64,000 nucleotides of DNA, from assembly GCF_003097135.1 (NCBI RefSeq), contig NZ_QEQL01000005.1:310001-374000 (forward strand), read 5' to 3'. The position numbers were made by a program, and so were the translations under genes. The DNA is from Pseudomonas sp. URIL14HWK12:I12. Its GTDB lineage: Bacteria > Pseudomonadota > Gammaproteobacteria > Pseudomonadales > Pseudomonadaceae. Each line of letters begins with the position of its first letter. Positions within the stretch are counted from its first letter, which is position 1. Below, piece by piece: positions 1 to 6,813 of this stretch. The notes below the pieces were generated by a model, which ran no database searches, was not told where the DNA came from, and was given only the letters and a program-made list of their open reading frames with translations.

Positions 1-21
1 CGCGACGAGGCTGGTCAATGA
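1..21 (+). CDS. 3' end of an upstream CDS (partial), possibly the RND efflux pump subunit
   Basis: An open frame enters from the left edge and ends in TGA at 19-21 (last residues R-D-E-A-G-Q). The stop overlaps the ATG of the following outer-membrane channel gene as ATGA, the usual sign of translational coupling. From the neighbour's identity this is probably the inner-membrane RND transporter of a tripartite pump, but six codons cannot show this. Confidence 0.4.
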   Translation, partial: RDEAGQ

Positions 22-1469
22 GCAAGTCCCTGATATCCCTGGCGGTCGCCGCAGCCGTGCTCAGCGGCTGCTCGCTGATCCCCGACTACGAGCGCCCGCA
101 AGCGCCGGTCGCCGCGCAATACCCACAAGGGCCGGCCTATTCGGCCGCCAACGCACCGGCCCAGGCGGCAGCAGAGCAAGGCTGGCGGGAGTTTTTCCGC
201 GACCCGGCCTTGCGACAGCTGATCGATACCGCGCTGCGCAACAATCGCGACCTGCGGGTCGCGGCGCTGAACGTCGATGCCTACAGGGCGCAGTACCGCA
301 TCCAGCGGGCCGACCTGTTCCCGGCCATCAACGCCAATGCCACCGGCACCCGGCAGCGCACCCCTGCGGACCTGTCGCGCACCGGCCAGGCGGGCATCTC
401 CAGCCAGTACGATGTGAACCTGGGCGTCAGCTCCTATGAGCTGGACCTGTTCGGCCGGGTTCGCAGCCTGAACCAGCAGGCCCTGCAGACCTACTTCGCC
501 AGCGAAGAGGGCCGTCGCAGCACGCAGATCAGCCTGGTCGCGAGTGTGGCCAATGCCTACCTGACGTGGCAGGCAGACCGTGAGCTGCTCAAGCTCACCC
601 AAGACACCCTGGCCGCCTATGAAGAAAGCCTGCGCCTGACTACTCGCAGCAACGAAGTGGGCGTGTCGTCGGCACTGGACCTGTCGCAGGCGCGCACATC
701 GGTGGAGAGCGCCAAAGCGAGCTTATCGGCCTATCAGCGCCAAGTGGCCCAGGACGAAAACGCATTGGTAATGCTGCTGGGCACCAGCTTGCCCGCCGAC
801 CTGCCGGCTCCGCAACCGCTGGCCAGCGACATGCTTGCCGAGGTGCCGGCAGGGCTTCCGTCCGACCTGCTGACCCGCCGGCCTGACATTCTTCAGGCCG
901 AGTACACGCTCAAGGCGTCCAACGCCAACATCGGTGCCGCCCGTGCAGCGTTCTTCCCGCGTATCAGCCTGACCGCCAGCGCCGGCACCTCGAGTGCTGC
1001 GCTGGACGGGCTGTTCAAAGGCGGCTCGGGCAGCTGGGCGTTCAGCCCGTCGATCAGCCTGCCGATCTTCACCGCAGGTGAGCTTCGCGCGAGCCTGGAC
1101 TACGCCAAGATCCAGAAAGACATCAACGTTGCCAACTACGAGAAAGCCATTCAAACAGCGTTCCAGGAAGTGTCCGATGGCCTGACTGCACGCAAGACCT
1201 GGACCGACCAGATGCAGGCGCAGAGTGACCTGGTCAAAGCCAGCGAGGACTATCAGCGCCTGGCAGAGCGCCGCTACCGGATCGGCGTGGACAGCAACCT
1301 GACGTTCCTCGATGCCCAGCGTTCTCTGTTCAGCGCACAGCAAACGCTGATCAGCGACCGCCTGGCGCAGTTGAGTGCAGAAGTGAACCTGTATCGGGCA
1401 CTGGGTGGTGGTTGGTATGAGACTGCCGCGCAGGCCAAGGGGCAGCCTGGGGAAGCCGACAAGGGTTAA
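18..1469 (+). CDS. Outer-membrane efflux lipoprotein, OprM/TtgC family
   Basis: This is the trimeric outer-membrane channel of a tripartite RND efflux pump, which exports drugs or solvents across the periplasm. The 483-residue protein has a lipoprotein signal with lipobox L-S-G-C (acylated Cys18), then two outer-membrane-efflux (TolC-like) repeats, roughly residues 60-255 and 270-460. The motif around LLTRRPDILQAEYTLKASNA (about 286-305) is typical of the family. Length fits OprM/TtgC/AdeK proteins (470-490). The ATG overlaps the stop of an upstream gene, so it is probably the last gene of a pump operon lying mostly outside the window. Substrate and exact paralogue cannot be told from this subunit alone. 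Confidence 0.9.
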   Translation: MSKSLISLAVAAAVLSGCSLIPDYERPQAPVAAQYPQGPAYSAANAPAQAAAEQGWREFFRDPALRQLIDTALRNNRDLRVAALNVDAYRAQYRIQRADLFPAINANATGTRQRTPADLSRTGQAGISSQYDVNLGVSSYELDLFGRVRSLNQQALQTYFASEEGRRSTQISLVASVANAYLTWQADRELLKLTQDTLAAYEESLRLTTRSNEVGVSSALDLSQARTSVESAKASLSAYQRQVAQDENALVMLLGTSLPADLPAPQPLASDMLAEVPAGLPSDLLTRRPDILQAEYTLKASNANIGAARAAFFPRISLTASAGTSSAALDGLFKGGSGSWAFSPSISLPIFTAGELRASLDYAKIQKDINVANYEKAIQTAFQEVSDGLTARKTWTDQMQAQSDLVKASEDYQRLAERRYRIGVDSNLTFLDAQRSLFSAQQTLISDRLAQLSAEVNLYRALGGGWYETAAQAKGQPGEADKG

Positions 1470-1480
1470 CAGTTGTTCGT

Positions 1481-1541
1481 CGCGCGGCAAGCCGCCCTCC
1501 CACCTTGTGCAAACCGTGGGAGGCCGGCTCGCCGGGCGATG
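1481..1541. repeat. Inverted pair of REP-like (BIME-type) sequences
   Basis: Two imperfect inverted copies of a Pseudomonas-style REP face each other. One reads GTGGGAGGGCGGCTTGCC on the minus strand (1486-1503) and the other GTGGGAGGCCGGCTCGCC on the plus strand (1516-1533), with a short spacer. Each also contains its own GC-rich foldback. They sit between two convergent genes, the usual location for such elements in Pseudomonas. Confidence 0.65.
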
Positions 1542-1572
1542 TGCAATGGCCGATGTGGCTATTTTCCCCATA

Positions 1573-1601
1573 AAAAAACGCGGCCTGGGCCGCGTTTTTT
1601 T
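1573..1601. terminator. Bidirectional intrinsic terminator between the efflux gene and ilvC
   Basis: A perfect GC stem (ACGCGGCC / GGCCGCGT, loop TG) is flanked by an A run on the left and a T run on the right. It can therefore terminate both the plus-strand efflux operon and the minus-strand ilv operon. Confidence 0.88.
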
Positions 1602-1619
1602 ATGGGAGCTGAACCGGTA

Positions 1620-2636
1620 TCAGTTCTTGCTCTTGTCGACGATCTTGTTCTTGGCGATCCAAGGCATCATCGAACGCAGTTGCTCACCGATCACTTCGAT
1701 GCCGTGGGCAGCGTTGTTGCGGCGGCGGGCGGTCATCGACGGGTAGTTGGAAGCACCTTCGGCGATGAACATCTTGGCGTACTCGCCGTCCTGGATGCGC
1801 TTGAGTGCGTTGCGCATGGCCTGGCGGGATTCGGCATTGATGACTTCAGGGCCGGTGACGTACTCACCGTACTCGGCGTTGTTGGAGATCGAGTAGTTCA
1901 TGTTGGCGATGCCGCCTTCGTACATGAGGTCGACGATCAGCTTCAGCTCGTGCAGGCATTCGAAGTAGGCCATTTCAGGCGCGTAGCCTGCTTCGACCAG
2001 TGTTTCGAAACCGGCCTTGACCAGCTCGACCGCACCACCGCACAGAACGGCCTGCTCGCCGAACAGGTCGGTTTCGGTCTCGTCCTTGAAGGTGGTTTCG
2101 ATGATGCCGGTGCGGCCACCGCCGACGCCTGCGGCGTACGACAGCGCAACGTTCTTGGCGTTGCCGGAAGCGTCTTGATACACAGCGATCAGGTCAGGGA
2201 TGCCGCCGCCTTTGACGAATTCGGAGCGCACGGTATGGCCTGGGGCCTTCGGCGCGATCATGATCACGTCGAGGTCAGCACGTGGCACGACCTGGTTGTA
2301 ATGGATCGAGAAGCCGTGGGAGAAGGCCAGGGTGGCGCCCTTCTTCAGGTTCGGCTCGACTTCTTCCTTGTACAGGCGGCCCTGGAACTCGTCGGGGGTC
2401 AGGATCATGACGAAGTCGGCGGCAGCGACAGCGCTTGCCACGTCGGTGACTTTCAGGCCATGAGCTTCAGCCTTGGCAACGGTCGGGGAGCCCTTGCGCA
2501 GGCCGACAGTGACGTCCACGCCCGAATCTTTCAGGTTGCATGCCTGGGCGTGGCCTTGCGAGCCGTAGCCGATGATGGCGACTTTCTTGCCCTGGATGAT
2601 CGACAGGTCACAGTCTTTGTCGTAGAAAACTTTCAT
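1620..2636 (-). CDS. ilvC: Ketol-acid reductoisomerase (NADP+)
   Basis: Second enzyme of valine/isoleucine synthesis. It isomerises and reduces acetolactate or acetohydroxybutyrate with NADPH and Mg2+ in the cytosol. The 338-residue length is that of the short class I enzymes. The Rossmann motif GYGSQG is at residues 23-28, followed by GLRKGS for NADPH phosphate recognition. The metal-binding segments D-L-F-G-E-Q (about 190-195) and F-E-C-L-H-E are present. An AGGGGT ribosome-binding site precedes the ATG. It is the last gene of ilvI-ilvH-ilvC, 56 nt after ilvH. Confidence 0.98.
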   Translation of the reverse strand: MKVFYDKDCDLSIIQGKKVAIIGYGSQGHAQACNLKDSGVDVTVGLRKGSPTVAKAEAHGLKVTDVASAVAAADFVMILTPDEFQGRLYKEEVEPNLKKGATLAFSHGFSIHYNQVVPRADLDVIMIAPKAPGHTVRSEFVKGGGIPDLIAVYQDASGNAKNVALSYAAGVGGGRTGIIETTFKDETETDLFGEQAVLCGGAVELVKAGFETLVEAGYAPEMAYFECLHELKLIVDLMYEGGIANMNYSISNNAEYGEYVTGPEVINAESRQAMRNALKRIQDGEYAKMFIAEGASNYPSMTARRRNNAAHGIEVIGEQLRSMMPWIAKNKIVDKSKN

Positions 2637-2692
2637 GAAATACCCCTGGTTTTATCTGGGCCGCTGAAGGCCATCTGCAAAGTGGAAAGAGC

Positions 2693-3184
2693 TTAGATGC
2701 TGAGTACCTTGTCGCCGCGCGCGATGCCAGTCACGCCACTGCGCACGGTTTCCAGGATCGACGCAGTGCCGATGGCCTGGATGAAGCTGTCGAGCTTGTC
2801 GGTGGTGCCAGTGAGCTGCACGGTGTACACGCTGCTGGTAACGTCGACGATCTGCCCACGGAAGATGTCCGTGGTGCGCTTGACCTCGGCGCGCTGAGCG
2901 CCGGTGGCCTTGATCTTGACCAGCATCAGTTCACGCTCGATGTGCGCGCTTTCCGACAGGTCCACCAGCTTGACCACCTCTACCAGCTTGTTGAGGTTCT
3001 TGGTGATCTGCTCGATGGTTTCGTCATGGCCGATGGTGGTCAGCGTCAGGCGCGACAGGGTCGGGTCTTCGGTTGGCGCCACGGTCAGGCTTTCGATGTT
3101 GTAATTGCGCTGGGAGAACAGGCCGACCACGCGAGACAGCGCACCGGGTTCGTTTTCCAGCAGCAGGGAAATGATATGCCGCAT
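2693..3184 (-). CDS. ilvH: Acetolactate synthase small (regulatory) subunit
   Basis: Regulatory subunit that stimulates the large subunit and confers valine feedback inhibition. The 163 residues contain an N-terminal ACT domain (ISLLLENEPGALSRVVGLF, about 5-23, then NYNIESL) and a C-terminal ACT-like domain (about 80-160), as in IlvH/IlvN. The ATG lies one nucleotide after the ilvI stop with a GGAG site inside the end of ilvI, so the two subunits are translationally coupled. The choice between ilvH and ilvN is naming convention only. Confidence 0.97.
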   Translation of the reverse strand: MRHIISLLLENEPGALSRVVGLFSQRNYNIESLTVAPTEDPTLSRLTLTTIGHDETIEQITKNLNKLVEVVKLVDLSESAHIERELMLVKIKATGAQRAEVKRTTDIFRGQIVDVTSSVYTVQLTGTTDKLDSFIQAIGTASILETVRSGVTGIARGDKVLSI

Positions 3185-3185
3185 A

Positions 3186-4910
3186 TCAGGTACGCTCCGT
3201 CTTGCTCAGCCACATGTCACGCATCGCGCCATCCTTGATCTGCATTGGATAGACGTGCTCGCTGATATCCACCGCGATGTCGAGGAACACCAGGCGGTCT
3301 TTCATGGCGAAGGCTTCGGCCATCATCGGCTTGAGGTCTTCAAGCCGGGTGATGCGCATGCCCACGTGGCCATAGGCCTCGGCGAGCTTGACGAAGTCGG
3401 GCAACGATTCCATGTACGAATGCGAGTGGCGGCTGCTGTAGTTCATGTCCTGCCATTGGCGGACCATGCCCAGGGCGCCGTTGTTCAGGTTGACGATCTT
3501 GACCGGCAGCCCATATTGCATGCAGGTCGACAGCTCCTGGATGTTCATCTGGATGCTGCCTTCGCCGGTCACGCAGGCGACGTCGTCATCGGGGAAGTTC
3601 AGCTTCACGCCCATGGCCGCCGGGAAGCCGAAGCCCATGGTGCCCAGCCCACCGGAGTTGATCCAGCGGTTAGGCTTGTTGAAGCGGTAGTACTGCGAGG
3701 CGAACATCTGGTGCTGGCCGACGTCGGAGCTGACGAACGCATCGCCGCCGGTGACTTCCCAGAGGGTTTCGATCACGGTCTGAGGCTTGATGACGCTGCC
3801 GTCGCCCTTGTCGTAAGGGAAAAGCCCGCGGTCGCCGCGCCACTCCTCGATCTGCTTCCACCAAGCCGCGACGGTTTCCTTGTTCGGCGACTGGCCGATT
3901 TCCTTCAGGGTGGCGACCATCTCGGCCAGCACGCTGTCGACCGGGCCAACGATCGGAACGTCGGCCTTGATGGTCTTGGAGATCGAGGCCGGGTCGATGT
4001 CGATATGGATGATCTTGGCGTTGGGGCAGAACTTGGAGGCGCCGTTGATCACCCGGTCATCGAAGCGTGCGCCCACGGCGAGAATCACGTCAGCGTGGTG
4101 CATGCTCAGGTTGGCGGTGTAGCTGCCGTGCATGCCGAGCATGCCGACGAACTGTCGGTCGCTGCCTGGGTAGCAACCCAGGCCCATCAGGGTATTGGTG
4201 ACCGGGGCGTCAAGCAGCTGGGCCAGCTCTGTCAGGGCAGCCGAACCGCCGCCCAGCACCACGCCGCCACCGGCATAGATGATCGGGCGCTTGGCGCCGA
4301 GCAGCATCTCGCTTGCCTTGCGGATCTGGCCGGAATGGCCACGCACGGCAGGCGAATAAGAACGCAGCTTGACCTTTTTCGGGTAGACGTATTCGTACTT
4401 CTCGCCGGGGGTGGTCATGTCTTTGGGGATGTCGACCACCACCGGGCCAGGGCGGCCCGACTCAGCGAGATAGAAGGCCTTTTTCAGCACCTCGGGGATT
4501 TCCGAAGGGTGCTTGATCATGAAGCTGTGCTTCACGATCGGGCGCGAGATACCGATCATGTCGGTTTCCTGGAAGGCATCGGTGCCCACCACGGTGCTCG
4601 GCACCTGCCCGGACAGCACCACCATCGGGATCGAATCCATGTAGGCGGTGGCAATACCGGTAATGGCGTTGGTCGCGCCGGGGCCGGAGGTCACCAGCAC
4701 CACGCCGGCCTTGCCGGTGGCACGGGCATAGCCGTCGGCCATATGAGTTGCGGCCTGTTCGTGGCGCACCAGGATGTGCGACACCTCGGGTTCCTTGAAC
4801 AGCGCGTCGTATACATGAAGAAGAGCACCGCCCGGGTACCCATAGATATGCTTGACGCCCTCGTCACGCAAGAAGCGGACGATCATCTCACCGCCGGATA
4901 ACAGCTCCAC
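3186..4910 (-). CDS. ilvI: Acetolactate synthase large (catalytic) subunit
   Basis: ThDP-, FAD- and Mg2+-dependent enzyme that condenses two pyruvates (or pyruvate plus 2-oxobutyrate), the committed step of branched-chain amino-acid synthesis. The frame is open further upstream, but I place the start at GTG 4910 (574 residues, beginning M-E-L-L-S-G-G-E). There an AGAGGTGA site sits six bases upstream and the length matches Pseudomonas orthologues. Features include the catalytic Glu in LVRHEQAATHMADGYARA, the central FAD/ThDP-fold domain, and the ThDP/Mg motif GEGSIQMN...NLNN near residue 440. First gene of the operon. Confidence 0.96.
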   Translation of the reverse strand: MELLSGGEMIVRFLRDEGVKHIYGYPGGALLHVYDALFKEPEVSHILVRHEQAATHMADGYARATGKAGVVLVTSGPGATNAITGIATAYMDSIPMVVLSGQVPSTVVGTDAFQETDMIGISRPIVKHSFMIKHPSEIPEVLKKAFYLAESGRPGPVVVDIPKDMTTPGEKYEYVYPKKVKLRSYSPAVRGHSGQIRKASEMLLGAKRPIIYAGGGVVLGGGSAALTELAQLLDAPVTNTLMGLGCYPGSDRQFVGMLGMHGSYTANLSMHHADVILAVGARFDDRVINGASKFCPNAKIIHIDIDPASISKTIKADVPIVGPVDSVLAEMVATLKEIGQSPNKETVAAWWKQIEEWRGDRGLFPYDKGDGSVIKPQTVIETLWEVTGGDAFVSSDVGQHQMFASQYYRFNKPNRWINSGGLGTMGFGFPAAMGVKLNFPDDDVACVTGEGSIQMNIQELSTCMQYGLPVKIVNLNNGALGMVRQWQDMNYSSRHSHSYMESLPDFVKLAEAYGHVGMRITRLEDLKPMMAEAFAMKDRLVFLDIAVDISEHVYPMQIKDGAMRDMWLSKTERT

Positions 4911-5167
4911 GTTGTTCACCTCTGAAACGCCAGAATACCGCTCGTCGCGAGCGGGTCTTGATAGGTTTACTGCCAAGCAGAGCATGAGCGACCGTGGTCG
5001 CCGACTACGTCAGCTACTGACTGAGCAAGTATCGGGAGCGCTCCATGGTGTTGCGGAGCTATCCCACCCAGCGCGAGGTAACGCGTTAAGGGATGAAGCA
5101 GGTCGGCGCGGGTGTGCGCCTCATGATCTGCTGAGTGGGCCTGCTTCTGGCAGCCCCTGCACAGCGG
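4911..5167 (-). promoter_or_regulatory. Long 5' leader of the ilvI-ilvH-ilvC operon
   Basis: About 257 nt separate the inferred transcription start from the ilvI GTG. The leader contains several dyads: CCGCTCG-TCG-CGAGCGG (4938-4954) just ahead of the ribosome-binding site, GCGACC-GT-GGTCGC (4988-5001), and the palindrome GGAGCGCTCC (5035-5044). I found no branched-chain-codon-rich leader peptide. A post-transcriptional or attenuation role is an inference from length and structure only. This accounts for the roughly 350-nt gene-free gap. Confidence 0.4.
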
Positions 5168-5174
5168 ACTTGGG

Positions 5175-5203
5175 ATTGTTGTGAATCGCCACTGGCAAGT
5201 CAA
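5175..5203 (-). promoter_or_regulatory. Candidate sigma-70 promoter for ilvI
   Basis: On the minus strand TTGACT (5203-5198) is followed after 17 nt by AACAAT (5180-5175). This gives good -35 and acceptable -10 matches, with a start near 5167. It is the best match in the gap between ilvI and the divergent gene. Confidence 0.5.
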
Positions 5204-5268
5204 GCCGTACGTGGCTTTTCTTCAGGTGTGATAGCATTTTTGGCAGGTAAATTCATTTTGGAGCCCTT

Positions 5269-5724
5269 ATGCGCATCAATTCACTCATCGCTTTCGCGCT
5301 TTTAGTGGCAAGCGCATCGGCTGGGGCAGCCCAGATTTACAAGTGGACCGATGCCCAAGGCGTGCAGCATTTCGACACCCAGCCCCCGCCAGGCCAAAAG
5401 GCGCAACCGGTTCAGATCAACGTGCCCGCGCCGGCTACGCCTGCAGGCGAGGAAGAAGACTCAGCACCGGGGCGGCCGAGCGCCAGAAGCAACGACGCAG
5501 CGCAACGCCAGGCCGATGCCGCTGCCAAGGCAGAGGCGAATCAACAGCAGCAACAGATCGACGACTACTGCCAACAGGCGCGCGAGAACCTGGCGCGCCT
5601 GCGCAACAATCCGCGCCTGAGCATGACCACCGAAGAAGGTGAAGTGCGGCGCCTCACCCAGCAGGAGCGCGAGGCGCAGATCAGTACCACGCAGAAGGGT
5701 ATTCAGGACAACTGCCAGGACTGA
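5269..5724 (+). CDS. DUF4124 domain protein, secreted
   Basis: Exported protein of 151 residues and unknown function. A Sec signal peptide (about residues 1-20, ending A-G-A-A) is followed by the DUF4124 signature IYKWTDAQGVQHFDTQPPPG (about 22-41). A low-complexity Ala/Gln-rich, probably helical tail covers residues 70-150. A GGAG ribosome-binding site precedes the ATG. It is transcribed away from ilvI and its stop abuts the stop of the convergent yqcC with no gap. DUF4124 proteins are common in Pseudomonas envelopes, and no biochemical role is claimed. Confidence 0.85.
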   Translation: MRINSLIAFALLVASASAGAAQIYKWTDAQGVQHFDTQPPPGQKAQPVQINVPAPATPAGEEEDSAPGRPSARSNDAAQRQADAAAKAEANQQQQQIDDYCQQARENLARLRNNPRLSMTTEEGEVRRLTQQEREAQISTTQKGIQDNCQD

Positions 5725-6048
5725 TCAACCCTGGCCGATAAGCGCATCGAACGCTTCCAGCTGCTGGCGCAGGGCAGCGGTTTCGGGCCGTGCCTGCCAC
5801 GTCATCTCGGCCATCGCCAGGATGCCCGAGGCGCTGGGCAGGGCCAGGCCCTGCTCCAGGATGAGCTTCATTCGCGCCAGGAAGACCCATTGCAGCCACT
5901 GGTGGAAATCCAGGGTGTCGACGCAGAACGGCTCTTGGCTGGCGAGTTTCTCCAGTGACGGCGATGAAGCCTCCCACCAGCCCAGCAGCCGCAGCTCCCG
6001 CTCGATGAGCAACAGTTGGTCAGCCAGCTGCGGCAAGCGGGCATCCAT
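5725..6048 (-). CDS. yqcC: YqcC family protein (DUF446)
   Basis: Small cytosolic all-helical protein of 107 residues and unknown function. The conserved WLQWVFLARMKLILEQG (about 50-66) and PFCVDTLDFHQWLQ blocks identify the YqcC/DUF446 family. The ATG at 6048 overlaps the last base of the upstream TPR gene's stop, implying coupling. An in-frame TTG three bases earlier is a less likely start. Confidence 0.85.
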   Translation of the reverse strand: MDARLPQLADQLLLIERELRLLGWWEASSPSLEKLASQEPFCVDTLDFHQWLQWVFLARMKLILEQGLALPSASGILAMAEMTWQARPETAALRQQLEAFDALIGQG

Positions 6049-6797
6049 CAACGGGCGGCCTGGGCTTGCTGGCGAGCCTGAGCTGCACCTGCCGCATCAC
6101 CTTGCTTCTCACGAGCCTGGGCGATGGTCTCGTAGAGGCTGGCCTGCAGGTCAGGGCGCCCGCCGGCGTAGGTCAATGCACGGCGCGAGAGTTGCTCGGC
6201 CTGGGCTGCATCGCCTTGGGCCAGGCGCACCTGGGCAAGGCGGAACAGCACCTGAGGTTCACGGGGCGCGATGCGCTGAGCACGCTCCAGGCTGGACGAG
6301 GCACCGTTGAGATCACCACCGCCTTGCTGCTGCTGGGCGGTAGTCAGCAGCGCCAGCACCGGGCCGTCCAATTGCTCGTCAGCCGACAACCCGCCCGCAT
6401 TGCCGCTGCTGCTGGGAATGCCCGACGGTGCGCTCGGAGCACTGTAGCTACCGGTATTGGCGGTGGCTGAAACCGGGGCCTGGGCCGGCGTGCTGCTGCT
6501 GCCGAAACCAGGCCCCGTGCTAAAACCCGGGCCAGTACTCAACGGCGCGCTGGGTGTGATCGGCTGTGAGCTGCCGGCCTGCGGCACCATGACCTGAGCC
6601 CCGGACTCCTCCGGGGCCATCTGCGGCTGGGCCACCGGCGCCTGGCGGTAAGTGGCATTGCCACGGTTGGCCGCCACACGCTCACCATTGGACACGGCCT
6701 GGCTCTGGTCCACTACCGGGATCGAGCCGCGTTGCACACTGGCGCAGCCATGCAGCAGCGCCACGGAAGTCAATGCGGGTAACCACCACTTTTTCAC
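6048..6797 (-). CDS. Tetratricopeptide-repeat lipoprotein
   Basis: Lipoprotein of 249 residues with a GTG start (GAGGAA site seven bases upstream) and lipobox L-H-G-C at Cys18. A Pro/Ser/Gly/Gln-rich linker (about 25-125) includes the tandem STGPGFSTGPGF. A TPR-like C-terminal region (about 140-249) contains LARVRLAQGDAAQAEQLSRR-type helices. It lies 16 nt downstream of mrcB in the same direction and is coupled to yqcC. In function and position it resembles LpoB-type activators of PBP1b (lipoprotein, disordered linker, folded tail next to mrcB), but Pseudomonas uses a TPR lipoprotein, LpoP, for this. LpoP identity is plausible, not proven. Confidence 0.8.
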   Translation of the reverse strand: MKKWWLPALTSVALLHGCASVQRGSIPVVDQSQAVSNGERVAANRGNATYRQAPVAQPQMAPEESGAQVMVPQAGSSQPITPSAPLSTGPGFSTGPGFGSSSTPAQAPVSATANTGSYSAPSAPSGIPSSSGNAGGLSADEQLDGPVLALLTTAQQQQGGGDLNGASSSLERAQRIAPREPQVLFRLAQVRLAQGDAAQAEQLSRRALTYAGGRPDLQASLYETIAQAREKQGDAAGAAQARQQAQAAR

Positions 6798-6813
6798 GAC
6801 AATTCCTCGAGGT

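Noticed and set aside
5041..5135. Leader peptide for ilv attenuation
   Set aside because: The two short ATG frames found lack ribosome-binding sites and lack runs of Ile, Leu or Val codons.
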